From assembly GCF_000327065.1 (NCBI RefSeq), contig NC_019936.1, positions 868,001-932,000 on the forward strand: a stretch of 64,000 nt of DNA, in the 5' to 3' direction. How positions within the stretch are numbered: position 1 is the first letter of the stretch; the number at the start of each line of letters is the position of its first letter. The position numbers and the translations under genes are program-made. The DNA is from Stutzerimonas stutzeri RCH2 (lineage in GTDB: Bacteria > Pseudomonadota > Gammaproteobacteria > Pseudomonadales > Pseudomonadaceae). The notes beneath the pieces are model-generated. The model saw only the letters and a list, made by a program, of their open reading frames with translations, was not told where the DNA came from and searched no databases. Positions 8,966 to 18,661 of this stretch are shown here, piece by piece.

Positions 8966-9821
8966 GCGGGTAGTACCAGCGCGACCAGTCACACTCGTCA
9001 CGGGCCACATCGCGCAGAGCCTCCACGGCCTTGCTCAGCGCGGGTGATTCGCTGGCACGCGCGTGCACCAGATACACCGGATAGCTGAACTCCGGCGCGT
9101 GTGCGACCCGCTCGAGCAGGCCTTCATCGAGATAGCGCTGCACCACCCGAGTCCGGAAGTAGCCGCGCCCGCCGCATTGCAGCAGGTACTGCAGCGCTAG
9201 CGGCCCGAGGCTGAAGGTAAGCGCGGCACGGGTGTGCTCGGGCAGGGCCTGATCGTGCTGCTTGCGGAATACCGGGCCCCAGTCGATGTACAGATAGGGT
9301 GCCGGCAGGCGTTTGTGTGCTACCAGGATCAGCTTCTCTTCCAACAGCTGTTCCACCTGCAGACCCGGACGGTACTCCGGCTGATGCACCAGTGCCGCAT
9401 CCAGTGCGCCGAGCTCCAGCTTGTGCTGCAGTTCGGTATCGCTGGCTACTTCGCTGCGCAGGGCATGGCTGGGCAGAGCCTGTCGCAGGCGCTGTATCCA
9501 GGCCAGCATCAGCGGATTGCACAGACTCACCTCGGCGCCCAGCGTGAGCAACTCGCCATAGCCGCGTGGCAATGGCAGATCGCGCCGCGCGGCTTCCCAG
9601 GTCTGCACCAGCTGCCGCGCATACGAGGCGAAGCGCTCGCCATCGGCCGTCAGCCGAGCACCGGCACGGTTGCGCACGAAGAGCTTGCAGCTCAGCTGGC
9701 TTTCCAGATTCTGAATGCGTGCCGTGACAGCGGTCTGGGTGATATGCAGTCGCTCTGCAGTGGCGATGAAGCTGCCGCTGCGGATGATCTCGAGAAAGGT
9801 GCGGGCGAGATCGATGTCCAT
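8961..9821 (-). CDS. LysR-family transcriptional regulator
   Basis: DNA-binding regulator of 286 residues. The N-terminal winged helix-turn-helix is typical (FLEIIRSGSFIATAERL, TQTAVTARIQNLE), followed by a periplasmic-binding-protein-like effector domain. I start at ATG 9821 (MDIDLARTFLEII) because the upstream in-frame extension is not LysR-like. It is transcribed toward the HPP gene and away from the pilin genes. Target and effector cannot be read from the sequence. The convergent HPP gene and the upstream pilin operon are candidates. Confidence 0.9.
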   Translation of the reverse strand: MDIDLARTFLEIIRSGSFIATAERLHITQTAVTARIQNLESQLSCKLFVRNRAGARLTADGERFASYARQLVQTWEAARRDLPLPRGYGELLTLGAEVSLCNPLMLAWIQRLRQALPSHALRSEVASDTELQHKLELGALDAALVHQPEYRPGLQVEQLLEEKLILVAHKRLPAPYLYIDWGPVFRKQHDQALPEHTRAALTFSLGPLALQYLLQCGGRGYFRTRVVQRYLDEGLLERVAHAPEFSYPVYLVHARASESPALSKAVEALRDVARDECDWSRWYYPH

Positions 9822-9891
9822 GTGCGAGCCCTGAGCGAGTGGGGCGGACGATTGTAGCAACCGCGACGGTGCCGGGGGCGGGTAGTTACGC

Positions 9892-10419
9892 TCAGGAACA
9901 GCTGCCGGTATGGGTTCGAGTGATGGTGATGCGCCCGGTTCGCGACAGCGCAAGCGAGCGCTCCTGATTACCGAGCGGCGTAGCGCGGCAGATGATCAGT
10001 TTGTCGTCCTCTTCTAGAGCTGAGCCGAAACCGCTGGGCAGGAAGGTCAGCTCACGCACCGAGGAGGACAGCAGGTAGCCGGTCTTGGCCGCTGGGAAGT
10101 GCTTGACCAGCGTGCTGCCGGTAAGGATCACCCAGCCCTGCTCCCAGCCGGCGGAGCTGTCGCAACTCGTGCCGTCACTGGAGCTGCACAGGGTGACCGG
10201 AGCGTTGCGTTTCATTGCCTCGCTGCGGGCGAGCTGGGCGCTGGCCGAGAAGTCAGTGGTGTAGGTGCGCAGCCGACTGCTGAGCACCAGGCTGTCGTAA
10301 CCCGGTACGGCGATGGCCGCCAGTATTGCCAGGACGGCCAGCGCCACCATCAGTTCGATCAGGGTGAAAGCGCGCTGGCGAATGCCAGCGCTTACCTGAA
10401 TCCCGTTGCAATGCTGCAT
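9892..10419 (-). CDS. fimT: Minor pilin, FimT/FimU (GspH) type
   Basis: Type IV pilin-like protein of 175 residues with an N-terminal class III signal: a short leader, then FTLIELMVALAVLAILAAIAVPGY with Glu at mature position 5. The residue before the cleavage point is Ala (QRA|FTLIEL) instead of the usual Gly, which prepilin peptidase tolerates less well. The globular part has a Cys pair typical of GspH/FimT proteins. It is the last gene of the minor pilin operon, 8 bases after pilY1. FimT is reported to bind DNA for uptake in some species; FimU primes pilus assembly. I cannot separate the two by eye. Confidence 0.85.
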   Translation of the reverse strand: MQHCNGIQVSAGIRQRAFTLIELMVALAVLAILAAIAVPGYDSLVLSSRLRTYTTDFSASAQLARSEAMKRNAPVTLCSSSDGTSCDSSAGWEQGWVILTGSTLVKHFPAAKTGYLLSSSVRELTFLPSGFGSALEEDDKLIICRATPLGNQERSLALSRTGRITITRTHTGSCS

Positions 10420-10427
10420 GCGTTCAC

Positions 10428-13400
10428 CTACTGCTCAATGTTCCAGAACACCCGGGAGGTGGGCTGCATGACCGAAGCGGGATTAATTGGCGGGCTGCCT
10501 TGCAGGGGCGAGGACGGATCTGCACCGATGACGAACGGCACGGTGGTCACACCATCGTCCAGCGTCACCATGCCGGCCACAGGTGAGGGCGGCAGACCAT
10601 CGCCGACCACGTCGTGATAGACGCCCTGGCCGGTTAGGTAGTTGACGGTATAGACGCGTGTTTCACCGAGTCCGGAGCACACCCCCGACGTCGGTACGCG
10701 GGGCTGATGGGTGCTGAAGGTGACATCGCCGAACACGGTAATGGCCGAAGTCACCACCTGCTCGGTGGCGTCCAGTTGCAGATACCAGCCTTTTTTCTGT
10801 CCGAGGCTGGTGGTGGTCGGTGCGCTCTGGGTGGTCACACCCAATAGCGAGTTCATGCAGAGCAGGTTCCCGCCGCAGTTGCTTGCCTCGCTGGTGAGCC
10901 AGGTCGAGTCACTCGGACGGTCGCGCAGCATGAAGAAGTAGTTGGTGGTGGCCGCCGCGTCGTCATAGTCGAGCAGAGGCTTTTCCCGGTCGCCGGAACC
11001 GAGCATGAGCACGTAGTCGGCACCATCGGCAACGATGTCCGGCGCGAACATGAACTTGCGGTTTCGTGTGCAGGTGCCGGCGGTGGCGCAGCCCAATGCG
11101 GCGATGCGCGTCATGGTCCACTGTAGTGGGGCGGACGCGCCCATGGTGATGCGATAGACGTTACCGCCGAGGTCGGCGAGATAGCCGTAGAGGGCCTGGC
11201 CTGCACTGTTGCGCACCAGGGTGACGTCCGAAATCACGCTGCGCTGGGTGTCGAACGTCCTGAGCAATTCGCCGCTGTCGGCATCGAGCACGTAGACCTT
11301 GTTGCCCTTGGTGGCGTCGGTGCAGGTGTGCGGGTCGCCATCTTCGCAGGCATCGTAGCCGCCGCCCATGATCAACATCGGCGCCGTGCCATTGCCGTAT
11401 CCGCTTGCCTTGAGCAGTTTGGGCGGTGCCCAGGTCTGGCCGATGCCGCTAAATCCGTCGCTGCAGCTGGTATCGACGACCGCGCCATTGGCGTCGAAGT
11501 TGTTCGGACAGCCGCGCTTCCACTTCAGACTTGGCGATGCCGGTGTGTTGACATTGAACGCATACACAGCCCGGCCGCCACGGCGCATGGTGGCGTAGAT
11601 CCAGGCGGAGGATTCGTCCTGGTAAGCCACGACTGGCCCGTCCATGCCGTAATCCTTGGGCTGGGGCGTCGAGGTGCCGACATAGCCGGGAAAGCTGATC
11701 GGGACGTTGTTGTCGTAGAGACGCTTGATCTTGCCGTAGAACTCCGGCGGCATGAACGACCACAGTTCGCTGCCTGCGGCATGGGTGCCGAGTGCACTGG
11801 TGCGGTTGCCCACCACGGCGCGCAATGCACCATCGTTGCCGCCGTAGAACGCCACGACGTTCGGGTTCCCGGCCGTTCCGTAGTTGATTGCCACCGGACG
11901 GGAATGCACCACGTCACCATGCACCGAGGGGCGCATTTCGCTGACGTTGCCATTGCCATTCTCGTCCTTGAGGTCGACACCTCGGGCCCAGTTGATCATC
12001 GCCGTGCGTTCGGTTTCATTGGCGGCGTTCAGGGCCGTTGCGGTTATGCCGTTGTTGGTGGTCGAGAAACTGGTCAGCGATGTGCAGCCGCTCGCTGTAC
12101 CACAGGTGAGCATATTGCGAGAGCTGGAGGCTCGTAGCAGATAACCCTGGCCGCCTTTCTCGACGATATTGCCGTCCGGGCTGTTGGACCCGCTCGAATC
12201 CGCGCCCGTCAGGCAGTTGCCGCGGGCGCTGAAGCCCCAGTAGCTGTCCGCTGCGGTCGGTGTCCAGAAGCTGCGGGCGCACTCGGTGATGAACCCGGTG
12301 TTGCTGTTGATCGCACTGACGCCATCGGCGTCCAGCAGGCGCAGATCGGAACCGATGTAGCCGAGCTTGTATTGCTTGAGGTTGCCGTACCAGCGAGGAA
12401 AACCGTCGCCGTCGGGGCGGAACATGCCGATAAACACCTGGTTTAGGTAGGTGCCCTGGGCATTGACGCTGACCGGCAGGCTGACCGAGGCGAATACGCT
12501 GTTGGTCGCCTGAACCTCGGAAAAGATCGCATTCAGCGCGTCGACAATCTGATTGCCGGTGCTGGTCACGTCGAAATATTTGCCGTCACTGGTACGGGCC
12601 ATGCTCTGCAGTAACGCCGTCCAGCCGAGTCCTTGGCGGTTGGTGGTGCGGTTGATATCGATGGTGTAAGTGGTGATCTGCTCGCTGCTCTTCTTCATGA
12701 AGCGCGCCCACTCGTCGGCCACGTTGTCCTGCGAGTCGCTGGGCGTGATGGGAATAGTGGTCGTCGAGCCGCCGAGACCGGCAAGTGCCGTAGTGGCCTG
12801 GGTGATGTCGGAGCTGTTGTCCTGCGCTGGGCCGTTACTGATGTAGATGACGTAGTTCTTGCCGCAACCGGAGACGATGGGTGAGAGATAGCTGGTGGCG
12901 TCCTTGCTGGCCAGGGCATTGTTCGGCAACGCATAGACTGCATCGGCGGCTGTCGATACACCGCGGTTGCCGGCGAAATCGGTCTTGGCCTTTTTGTTGC
13001 CCGCGTACGGCGTGGCGCCAGCGAAGTACAGGTATGCCTCCTGCATGGCCAAGCTGACCTTGCCACCGTTGGACTTGTCGCCGAGCTTGTCGAAGCTGGT
13101 CACCAGGTTTGCCATCGCGATCTTGTTGGCGGCGTCCATCGGGCGGAGCGCCGCGCGCACGTAAGCACCGTCCGCTCCCGAATTGCTTCCCCCCGTCTCG
13201 GTAAACATCATGATGCCCACACGGAATTTGTCTTCCGGTAGTGCGCTGATCACCGAACGCAACGCTGCCATCTCGTTGGAGAATGCGTTGTTCCAGTTGG
13301 CCGTATTGTCCAGAACGATCAGCACGTTGGGTGCACCGGTCGAACTGCTTGGTACGCCGACGAACAGGTCGATGTCCTCGGCGCTGGCAGCCTGGGCCAG

Positions 13401-13445
13401 GCTCACGGCCAGCGCCAGCAGGAACCGGTTGAAATACTTTTTCAT
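10428..13445 (-). CDS. pilY1: Type IV pilus tip adhesin PilY1
   Basis: Large secreted protein of 1005 residues that sits at the pilus tip and is needed for pilus extrusion, adhesion and surface sensing. It starts at ATG 13445 (MKKYFNRFLLALAVSLAQAASA is a signal peptide); GAGG lies 10 bases upstream. Residues about 40-300 form a von Willebrand A-like domain beginning VLIVLDNTAN; its metal site is degenerate (D46-N-T-A-N50 instead of DxSxS). The C-terminal half is the PilY1 beta-propeller, with Asp/Asn-rich loops that could bind calcium, one of them DENGNGN. It lies between pilX and fimT. Confidence 0.94.
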   Translation of the reverse strand: MKKYFNRFLLALAVSLAQAASAEDIDLFVGVPSSSTGAPNVLIVLDNTANWNNAFSNEMAALRSVISALPEDKFRVGIMMFTETGGSNSGADGAYVRAALRPMDAANKIAMANLVTSFDKLGDKSNGGKVSLAMQEAYLYFAGATPYAGNKKAKTDFAGNRGVSTAADAVYALPNNALASKDATSYLSPIVSGCGKNYVIYISNGPAQDNSSDITQATTALAGLGGSTTTIPITPSDSQDNVADEWARFMKKSSEQITTYTIDINRTTNRQGLGWTALLQSMARTSDGKYFDVTSTGNQIVDALNAIFSEVQATNSVFASVSLPVSVNAQGTYLNQVFIGMFRPDGDGFPRWYGNLKQYKLGYIGSDLRLLDADGVSAINSNTGFITECARSFWTPTAADSYWGFSARGNCLTGADSSGSNSPDGNIVEKGGQGYLLRASSSRNMLTCGTASGCTSLTSFSTTNNGITATALNAANETERTAMINWARGVDLKDENGNGNVSEMRPSVHGDVVHSRPVAINYGTAGNPNVVAFYGGNDGALRAVVGNRTSALGTHAAGSELWSFMPPEFYGKIKRLYDNNVPISFPGYVGTSTPQPKDYGMDGPVVAYQDESSAWIYATMRRGGRAVYAFNVNTPASPSLKWKRGCPNNFDANGAVVDTSCSDGFSGIGQTWAPPKLLKASGYGNGTAPMLIMGGGYDACEDGDPHTCTDATKGNKVYVLDADSGELLRTFDTQRSVISDVTLVRNSAGQALYGYLADLGGNVYRITMGASAPLQWTMTRIAALGCATAGTCTRNRKFMFAPDIVADGADYVLMLGSGDREKPLLDYDDAAATTNYFFMLRDRPSDSTWLTSEASNCGGNLLCMNSLLGVTTQSAPTTTSLGQKKGWYLQLDATEQVVTSAITVFGDVTFSTHQPRVPTSGVCSGLGETRVYTVNYLTGQGVYHDVVGDGLPPSPVAGMVTLDDGVTTVPFVIGADPSSPLQGSPPINPASVMQPTSRVFWNIEQ

Positions 13446-13468
13446 GCGCTTACCTCGTGAGGCCGACT

Positions 13469-13942
13469 TCAGGGGCACAGCTGGTTCTTGCGAGCGTCGG
13501 AGAGCAGCAGGCGCACGCCGGAGCGCACCCTCACCGAGGCGCCGGTGCTGGGGTCCAGCACGCTGGCGACCAGCTCCCATTCGGTATTCCAGGTGGAGCT
13601 GGACATCCCTTCAAGGGTCAGGCTACTGGGCGCCACATGGGTGGCGACGCTGACGCGGATGCACTCGGGCTGGGCAACGGCTACCTCGTAGTCATCGGTG
13701 TGGTCGCGATTGATATCGACGCCGATCGTCTGGGCCGCCGGCATGGTGCTGGTCAGGGACGGGATCACCTGCTCGAGCGCATCGTCGGCCGCTGCCAGTG
13801 CCTCGTTACGCCACTGCTGATTGCTCACCACGTCCAGATTGACCTTGCTCAGGGTGAAAGACGACGTCACCAGCACAGTCAGAAGCAGCAGCATGATCAG
13901 CGCCGTAATGAGGGCGAAGCCCCCGTGCCGGGATGCATTCAT
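13469..13942 (-). CDS. pilX: Minor pilin PilX
   Basis: 157 residues. A short leader ends in GG before FALITALIMLLLLTVLVTSSF; mature position 5 is Thr, not Glu, as often seen in PilX and GspK-like tip subunits. The soluble domain is small with two Cys near the ends (PECIRV and NQLCP). The start overlaps the pilW stop by 4 bases. It forms the tip priming complex with PilV, PilW, FimU and PilY1. Confidence 0.9.
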   Translation of the reverse strand: MNASRHGGFALITALIMLLLLTVLVTSSFTLSKVNLDVVSNQQWRNEALAAADDALEQVIPSLTSTMPAAQTIGVDINRDHTDDYEVAVAQPECIRVSVATHVAPSSLTLEGMSSSTWNTEWELVASVLDPSTGASVRVRSGVRLLLSDARKNQLCP

Positions 13943-15054
13943 GGGGTTTCCCTGCGAGCTGAAACGTTGGTCAGGCGCACGGTCGTGGAGTAGACGTGGC
14001 GCTGGAAGGCGTCCGTGAACGGACCGAAGCTCTGGTCGCCCAGGTTGTAGGTCTTGCCAGACTGATAGCCGGGGGTGGGCTCGATATTGCGCACCAGCAG
14101 ATGAACTTGCACCACCACTGTGTTGGTCAGTTGCTCCAGCTCGCAGGGTGTCGCCGAGGTGCAGGTCGAATCCGGAGCGCCATCACCGCGATTGGTCGGC
14201 GAGTTGCGATTGAGTTCGCTGGCCCATTGCACGGGTTGTTCATAGTCGACCGGCAGCCCAGTGTCGCCCAGGTCGTCTACGCCAAAGACGAAACGCATCG
14301 CTTCGATACCTTCGACCATCGGGACCGCCGCTTGCTGGTCGAGCGCGCCGCTGTCCAGATCGAAGGTGGACTGCATCAGCGTTGGGATGCCGTCCCCGGC
14401 CGTCACCGCATAATCGCGAATGTAGTAGGCGTTATTGAGGAAGCGCCGCGTCTCCGCTTGCGTCGTGCAGTCGCGCTTGTGCAGCGTGAAGCCGCTGCTG
14501 CCGAGCACGTAGCGAGGTTCGCTATCGCAGTAGCCGGTTTGCCAATAGAGTTTGCCGCTGACGTTGGCTTCGCAGTTTGGCGAGCCGGTCACGCAGCTCG
14601 CCACCCGACGTACCAGCAGCACGTCGCTGCCGACAAGCGCGGAGGGCATTACTCCGCTGCAGCTGGCTGGTACTGCAGCGTAAAGCTGAACGGGTAACCC
14701 GATCAGGTTCGTCTTGTACGCGGCATTCCAGTCGCTATAAGGAGCGCAAGGGGCCGGTATGTCTGCCGGATAGTCGCTGGGCACGGCCGCGTAGGTCAGG
14801 TCGTCGAACTGCGGCACGAAGCCGTTGAGGAACCCCGCATGCATCAAGTCGTCGCGCAGCAGGCGAATCGCCAGTCGACCATGCTCCATCTGGCTGCTGG
14901 TCTTGGCCAGCTCGCTGTTGCTGCGGCTCATGTTCAGGTAAAGGGTGAGCGTGGCTGCGCTGAGTATCAGAGCGATGGTCATCGCCACCATCAGCTCGAT
15001 CAGGCCGAAACCTTCGGCGCTCGCGCGATAGCGAATCGGGCTCGGTCGTCTCAT
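13939..15054 (-). CDS. pilW: Minor pilin PilW
   Basis: 371 residues. The class III signal is clear: AEG|FGLIELMVAMTIALILSAATL with Glu at mature position 5. The large C-terminal domain contains several Cys. The ATG at 15054 overlaps the pilV stop (ATGA on the minus strand), which decides the start; a longer reading would run into pilV. PilW is a tip-complex pseudopilin required to start pilus assembly. Confidence 0.92.
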   Translation of the reverse strand: MRRPSPIRYRASAEGFGLIELMVAMTIALILSAATLTLYLNMSRSNSELAKTSSQMEHGRLAIRLLRDDLMHAGFLNGFVPQFDDLTYAAVPSDYPADIPAPCAPYSDWNAAYKTNLIGLPVQLYAAVPASCSGVMPSALVGSDVLLVRRVASCVTGSPNCEANVSGKLYWQTGYCDSEPRYVLGSSGFTLHKRDCTTQAETRRFLNNAYYIRDYAVTAGDGIPTLMQSTFDLDSGALDQQAAVPMVEGIEAMRFVFGVDDLGDTGLPVDYEQPVQWASELNRNSPTNRGDGAPDSTCTSATPCELEQLTNTVVVQVHLLVRNIEPTPGYQSGKTYNLGDQSFGPFTDAFQRHVYSTTVRLTNVSARRETP

Positions 15055-15623
15055 AGCGGTGCCACCCGTACCAGGGTGGTTACTACCCGGCGGCAGCGGT
15101 CGTTGCTGCACTGGCTACCGGCCGCGCCATTGAAGGCGTTTCTGCCACAGGCTACATCGGACGGAGGCGCGGACAGCGGCAGCAAACCCTGCCAGGCCAC
15201 CGTGAGCAGGTACTGGTTGCTGCCCAGCGACTCGATACAGCCACGTCCGCCAATCAATGCACCGGCGAGGCCCGTGCTGGTGCTTTCGCTGGCGCCTTGC
15301 AGCGCGGCGCACCAGGCGGCGGCGTCGCGTTGTTGTGGCGTGGCGGTCGTGGCAGGGCAGGTCATGCCGGCGCCCAGGGGGTTCGCGTTACCAGTGACAT
15401 AACTGGCAGCGGCGGTGCGGTTGGCCGTCATGCGCGCGGCGATATCGTCGAGCAGCAGCAGTGCCTGGGAACGTTGGTAGGTCTCCATCTCCGATTGCTG
15501 CAGGCGTGTCTGCAGTGCCATCACTCCAAGCAGCCCGACGGCCAGGATCACCAGAGTGATCAAGACCTCGATCAGGCTGACGCCGGTCTGCCGGCTGGTT
15601 GCCGAACGCACGACGCTCACCAC
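15051..15623 (-). CDS. pilV: Minor pilin PilV
   Basis: 190 residues with leader TG|VSLIEVLITLVILAVGLLGVMALQ and Glu at mature position 5. Part of the FimU-PilV-PilW-PilX initiation complex of type IV pili. It overlaps pilE by 7 bases upstream and pilW by 4 bases downstream, showing tight coupling through the operon. Confidence 0.92.
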   Translation of the reverse strand: MVSVVRSATSRQTGVSLIEVLITLVILAVGLLGVMALQTRLQQSEMETYQRSQALLLLDDIAARMTANRTAAASYVTGNANPLGAGMTCPATTATPQQRDAAAWCAALQGASESTSTGLAGALIGGRGCIESLGSNQYLLTVAWQGLLPLSAPPSDVACGRNAFNGAAGSQCSNDRCRRVVTTLVRVAPL

Positions 15624-16009
15624 TTGTCTGCAGGCGTTTTCACGCCTTCGTTGTTCAGGGTCAGGTCGCCGTCGCTGGCTTGGCTGCCGATGGCCGTGAA
15701 GGTGATCAGATAGGACGGCACGGTACCGCTGCCGACGGTAACGTCGAAGCTGTAATGCGGGCTGACTTCACCAGAGAGGCTGAAACCGCTGGCGGTAAGT
15801 GCCGCGGCGTCTGCATAGGCGCGGTTGGCGAGCAGAAAGTGCTGCTGGCGGTTGGCGATATCCAGCATCTGCGCCTGCGCCGCAGTGCGGTTACTGCGAA
15901 TGACGTATTGGCGGTAGTTCGGCAGCGCAATGCTGGCAAGGATGCCGATGATGACCACGACGATCATTACTTCGATCAGGGTAAAACCACGCGCCTTATA
16001 TCGAGCCAC
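15617..16009 (-). CDS. pilE: Minor pilin PilE
   Basis: 130 residues, RG|FTLIEVMIVVVIIGILASIALPNYRQYV, a textbook class III pilin signal with Glu5, followed by a short globular domain. The start is GTG at 16009, with GGAG 7 bases upstream; the in-frame extension to 16060 lacks such a site. It is first in the operon here (pilE-V-W-X-Y1-fimT), whereas in P. aeruginosa the order is fimU-V-W-X-Y1-pilE. Confidence 0.92.
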   Translation of the reverse strand: MARYKARGFTLIEVMIVVVIIGILASIALPNYRQYVIRSNRTAAQAQMLDIANRQQHFLLANRAYADAAALTASGFSLSGEVSPHYSFDVTVGSGTVPSYLITFTAIGSQASDGDLTLNNEGVKTPADKW

Positions 16010-16203
16010 ATCACTTCTCCAAGAGAGGCCGATTACGTCGGGAGCGCGAACTCCCGCCATCCCGACTTCGACAAGTCATGTCAGTGATGGCTTACAAATA
16101 TTATGGTGACATCAAGGTCAAAGATAGACTGACTGGTCACAAAGGCCGAATTTTTGTGTCGCAGTTCAAGGTTTCGCAGGAGGGGGGATGCTGGCGCGGC
16201 AGC

Positions 16204-16230
16204 GCGAACACCAGTAGCACTGGCGTCCGC
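16204..16230 (-). terminator. Terminator hairpin after nirN
   Basis: On the minus strand a 12-bp stem including two G-U pairs closes a 3-base loop (arms 16204-16215 and 16219-16230). It lies 24 bases after the nirN stop and separates nirJEN from the pilin operon. Confidence 0.6.
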
Positions 16231-16253
16231 GTTGGTGGAGAAGGGCAGTTTCT

Positions 16254-17765
16254 CTAGTGCGAGGTGCCCTCGGCGAACTCGATCTTGTTGCCGACGTTGT
16301 ACTTGCCGGAAGGCTTGTTCATCGGGATGCGTTTGACCTCTTCCAGCGTGTTGGCGTCGTAGACGATCAGTGCGCCGTCGGTGTCCCAGACGCTGAGCAG
16401 CGCGTAGCGGCCGTCATTGGTGAACTCGACATGGGCGGCGTTCTTGCCTGGCATCGGGCGCAGGGTGTGGGCGACTTCCAGGGTCTGCTTGTCGATCAGG
16501 TGCACGGCGTCGTTGTTCGGGCCGAAGAACACGTCGGTCCAGGCGTAGGGCGAGTTGGCCTGGCTGCGCATGAAGAAGCCCGGGCCTTCAGTGGGGATCT
16601 CCTTGATCAGCTTCCAGGTTTCCAGGTCTAGCACCGAGATCAATCCCTTGCTGACGTTGGGGGTGGCGAACACCCACTTGCCGTCGCGCTTCCAGTAGAT
16701 GCCCGAGCCCAGATGCGGCATGCCCGGCAGCGGGATGTCGGTGACGGCCTTGCCACTATCCAGATCGATCACCTGGCCGCCGTGTGCCTTGCGCGAGGTG
16801 GCCAGCAGGTAGCGGTAGTCTGGAGTGAAGGAGAAGTCGTCGAGATAGTCGGCTGCCTTGATCCGTCGTGGTTCGAAGGTCGGCTCGCCGGCATAGGAGA
16901 GCTCCCAGGCTTCCTGCACGTCTTTCAGGGCGACCACGAAGCTGTCGCGTGGCGGTGCGGTGTATACGGCGCTGACCCGGGACGGCGTGCCGTCCTGGCC
17001 GACCGCCGGGATGTGCTTGATCAGCGAAAGGTCGCGGGCATCGAGCAGCACCAGATTGCCCGGTAGGTAGTTGCCCACCAGCACCCAGCGGCCATCGTTG
17101 CTCACCGCCAGGTTGCGCGTGTTCAACCCCGCGCGCACCTCGGCGAGCATGGTCAGGTTGTGCAGGTCGTAGACGCTGACCCAGCCGTCGCGGGAGGCAA
17201 AATAGACGAAGCGGCCGTCCGGCGAGAACTTCGGCCCGCCGTGCAGGGCGAAGTGCGACTGGAAGTTGGCCAGTTCCTCGAAGCGATCGCCGTCCAGCAC
17301 CCGCACATGGTGATTGCCGGCTTCCACCACGACGAACAGGTTGCGCGGGGCGGCACCATGTTGCGGTGTGCTTGGCAGGCTGGTGACGTCCTTGAGAATG
17401 CGGTGGCTGGCGCGGATGTCAGCGTCGCTCCAGGTCGGCGGTACGGCCGAGGGCTGATACAGATAGTCGACCAGCGCGGTGATCTGCGCTTCGTTCAGCA
17501 TGTGGGAATAGGCGGCCATCTGGCTCGCCGGACGGCCGTCACGGATTACCGCATGGGCTTCGGTCGGCTTGATGCGGCTGAGGCTTTCTGGCAGCAGGGC
17601 CGGGCCGGCACCGCCGAGGCGGTTGATGCCGTGGCAGCTCTGGCAGTGCTGTTCGTAGAGGGCCTGGCTGTCGGCCGGCAGGCTGGCGGCAGTGGCCATG
17701 TCGAGGGCGACGAAGGTGGCTGCTGGCAGTGCGGCGGCCAGCAGCAGGGCGGGCATCAGTTGCAT
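16254..17765 (-). CDS. nirN: Heme d1 biosynthesis dehydrogenase NirN
   Basis: Periplasmic c-type cytochrome of 503 residues. NirN catalyses the last step of heme d1 formation, oxidising a propionate side chain of dihydro-heme d1 to the acrylate and passing d1 toward NirS. It has a signal peptide, a cytochrome c domain with heme motif CQSCH near residue 40, then an eight-bladed d1-type propeller like that of NirS. The first ATG (17765) has GGAGG about 5 bases upstream and overlaps the nirE stop by 10 bases. Confidence 0.93.
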   Translation of the reverse strand: MQLMPALLLAAALPAATFVALDMATAASLPADSQALYEQHCQSCHGINRLGGAGPALLPESLSRIKPTEAHAVIRDGRPASQMAAYSHMLNEAQITALVDYLYQPSAVPPTWSDADIRASHRILKDVTSLPSTPQHGAAPRNLFVVVEAGNHHVRVLDGDRFEELANFQSHFALHGGPKFSPDGRFVYFASRDGWVSVYDLHNLTMLAEVRAGLNTRNLAVSNDGRWVLVGNYLPGNLVLLDARDLSLIKHIPAVGQDGTPSRVSAVYTAPPRDSFVVALKDVQEAWELSYAGEPTFEPRRIKAADYLDDFSFTPDYRYLLATSRKAHGGQVIDLDSGKAVTDIPLPGMPHLGSGIYWKRDGKWVFATPNVSKGLISVLDLETWKLIKEIPTEGPGFFMRSQANSPYAWTDVFFGPNNDAVHLIDKQTLEVAHTLRPMPGKNAAHVEFTNDGRYALLSVWDTDGALIVYDANTLEEVKRIPMNKPSGKYNVGNKIEFAEGTSH

Positions 17766-18592
17766 AAGGCCTCCGTTTGCGGGGCAGGGTCACCGTGCAG
17801 GCGTGCGGGGTGCTGGACTTGGCGATCTGCGAACAGGCCGACCACGCGGCCGATGACGGTCAGGGTCGGCGGCGTGAGGTGCTGCTCGTCGGCCATGCTC
17901 GGCAGTTGCCGTAGCGTGCAGCGCACCACCTGCTGGTTCTCGCGGGTGCCGTTGCCGATCAGTGCGGCGGGCGTGTCGACCGGCAGCCCGGCGGAGATCA
18001 GATTGCGCGAGATCTCACCGAGGCTGGCCAGGCCCATGTAGAACACCAGCGTCTGTCCGCCCTGGGCCAGGGCGTCCCACGGCAAGTGCAGCTCGCCATT
18101 GGTCTGCAGGTGGCCGGTGATGAACTGACAGGAATGCGCCAGGTCGCGATGAGTCAGCGGAATCCCGGCATAGGCGCTGCAGCCAGCCGCTGCGGTGATG
18201 CCCGGCACCACCTGGCAGTCGATGCCGCGCTGCAGCAGGAATTCGAGTTCTTCGGCACCGCGACCAAAGATGAACGGATCGCCGCCCTTGAGCCGCACCA
18301 CACGCTTGTTCTGCAGCGCCAGATCGGCCAGCAGCTGATTGATTTCCGGTTGCGGCAGGCTGTGGTAACCGCTGGTCTTGCCGACGTAGTGGCGGCTGCA
18401 GCTGGTCGGCAGCAGCTCCATCAGACCTTCGCTGACCAGGCGGTCGTAGACCACCGCATCGGCTTGTTGCAGCAGGCTCCAGGCGCGCAGGGTAAGCAGG
18501 CCCGGGTCGCCCGGACCGGCACCAACCAGGGCGACTTCGCCAGGGGCGAACGCGGCGCTCAGCGAAGCGGGAAATGTGAGTGGCTGGTCCAT
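17756..18592 (-). CDS. nirE: Uroporphyrinogen III methyltransferase NirE
   Basis: Cytoplasmic S-adenosylmethionine-dependent enzyme (278 residues) that methylates uroporphyrinogen III at C2 and C7 to precorrin-2, the entry to siroheme and heme d1. Motifs: [18 protein letters not shown] at the N terminus, the [17 protein letters not shown] loop, and [23 protein letters not shown] prefer ATG 18592 (preceded by GGAG at 8 bases) to ATG 18613. It lies between nirJ and nirN. Confidence 0.93.
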   Translation of the reverse strand: MDQPLTFPASLSAAFAPGEVALVGAGPGDPGLLTLRAWSLLQQADAVVYDRLVSEGLMELLPTSCSRHYVGKTSGYHSLPQPEINQLLADLALQNKRVVRLKGGDPFIFGRGAEELEFLLQRGIDCQVVPGITAAAGCSAYAGIPLTHRDLAHSCQFITGHLQTNGELHLPWDALAQGGQTLVFYMGLASLGEISRNLISAGLPVDTPAALIGNGTRENQQVVRCTLRQLPSMADEQHLTPPTLTVIGRVVGLFADRQVQHPARLHGDPAPQTEALCN

Positions 18593-18661
18593 GCGGTGCT
18601 CCTGAATGCTCATCGGACTTACGGAGTGCTTGCTGCGGCGCTTGCTGGCCGCTTCGATTGA

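Noticed and set aside
16080..16165. Sigma-70 promoter for pilE from TTGACC and TAATAT on the minus strand
   Set aside because: The two elements are only 12 bases apart, too close for sigma-70, and no sigma-54 element was found. The region is AT-rich and probably holds the promoter, but I cannot place it.
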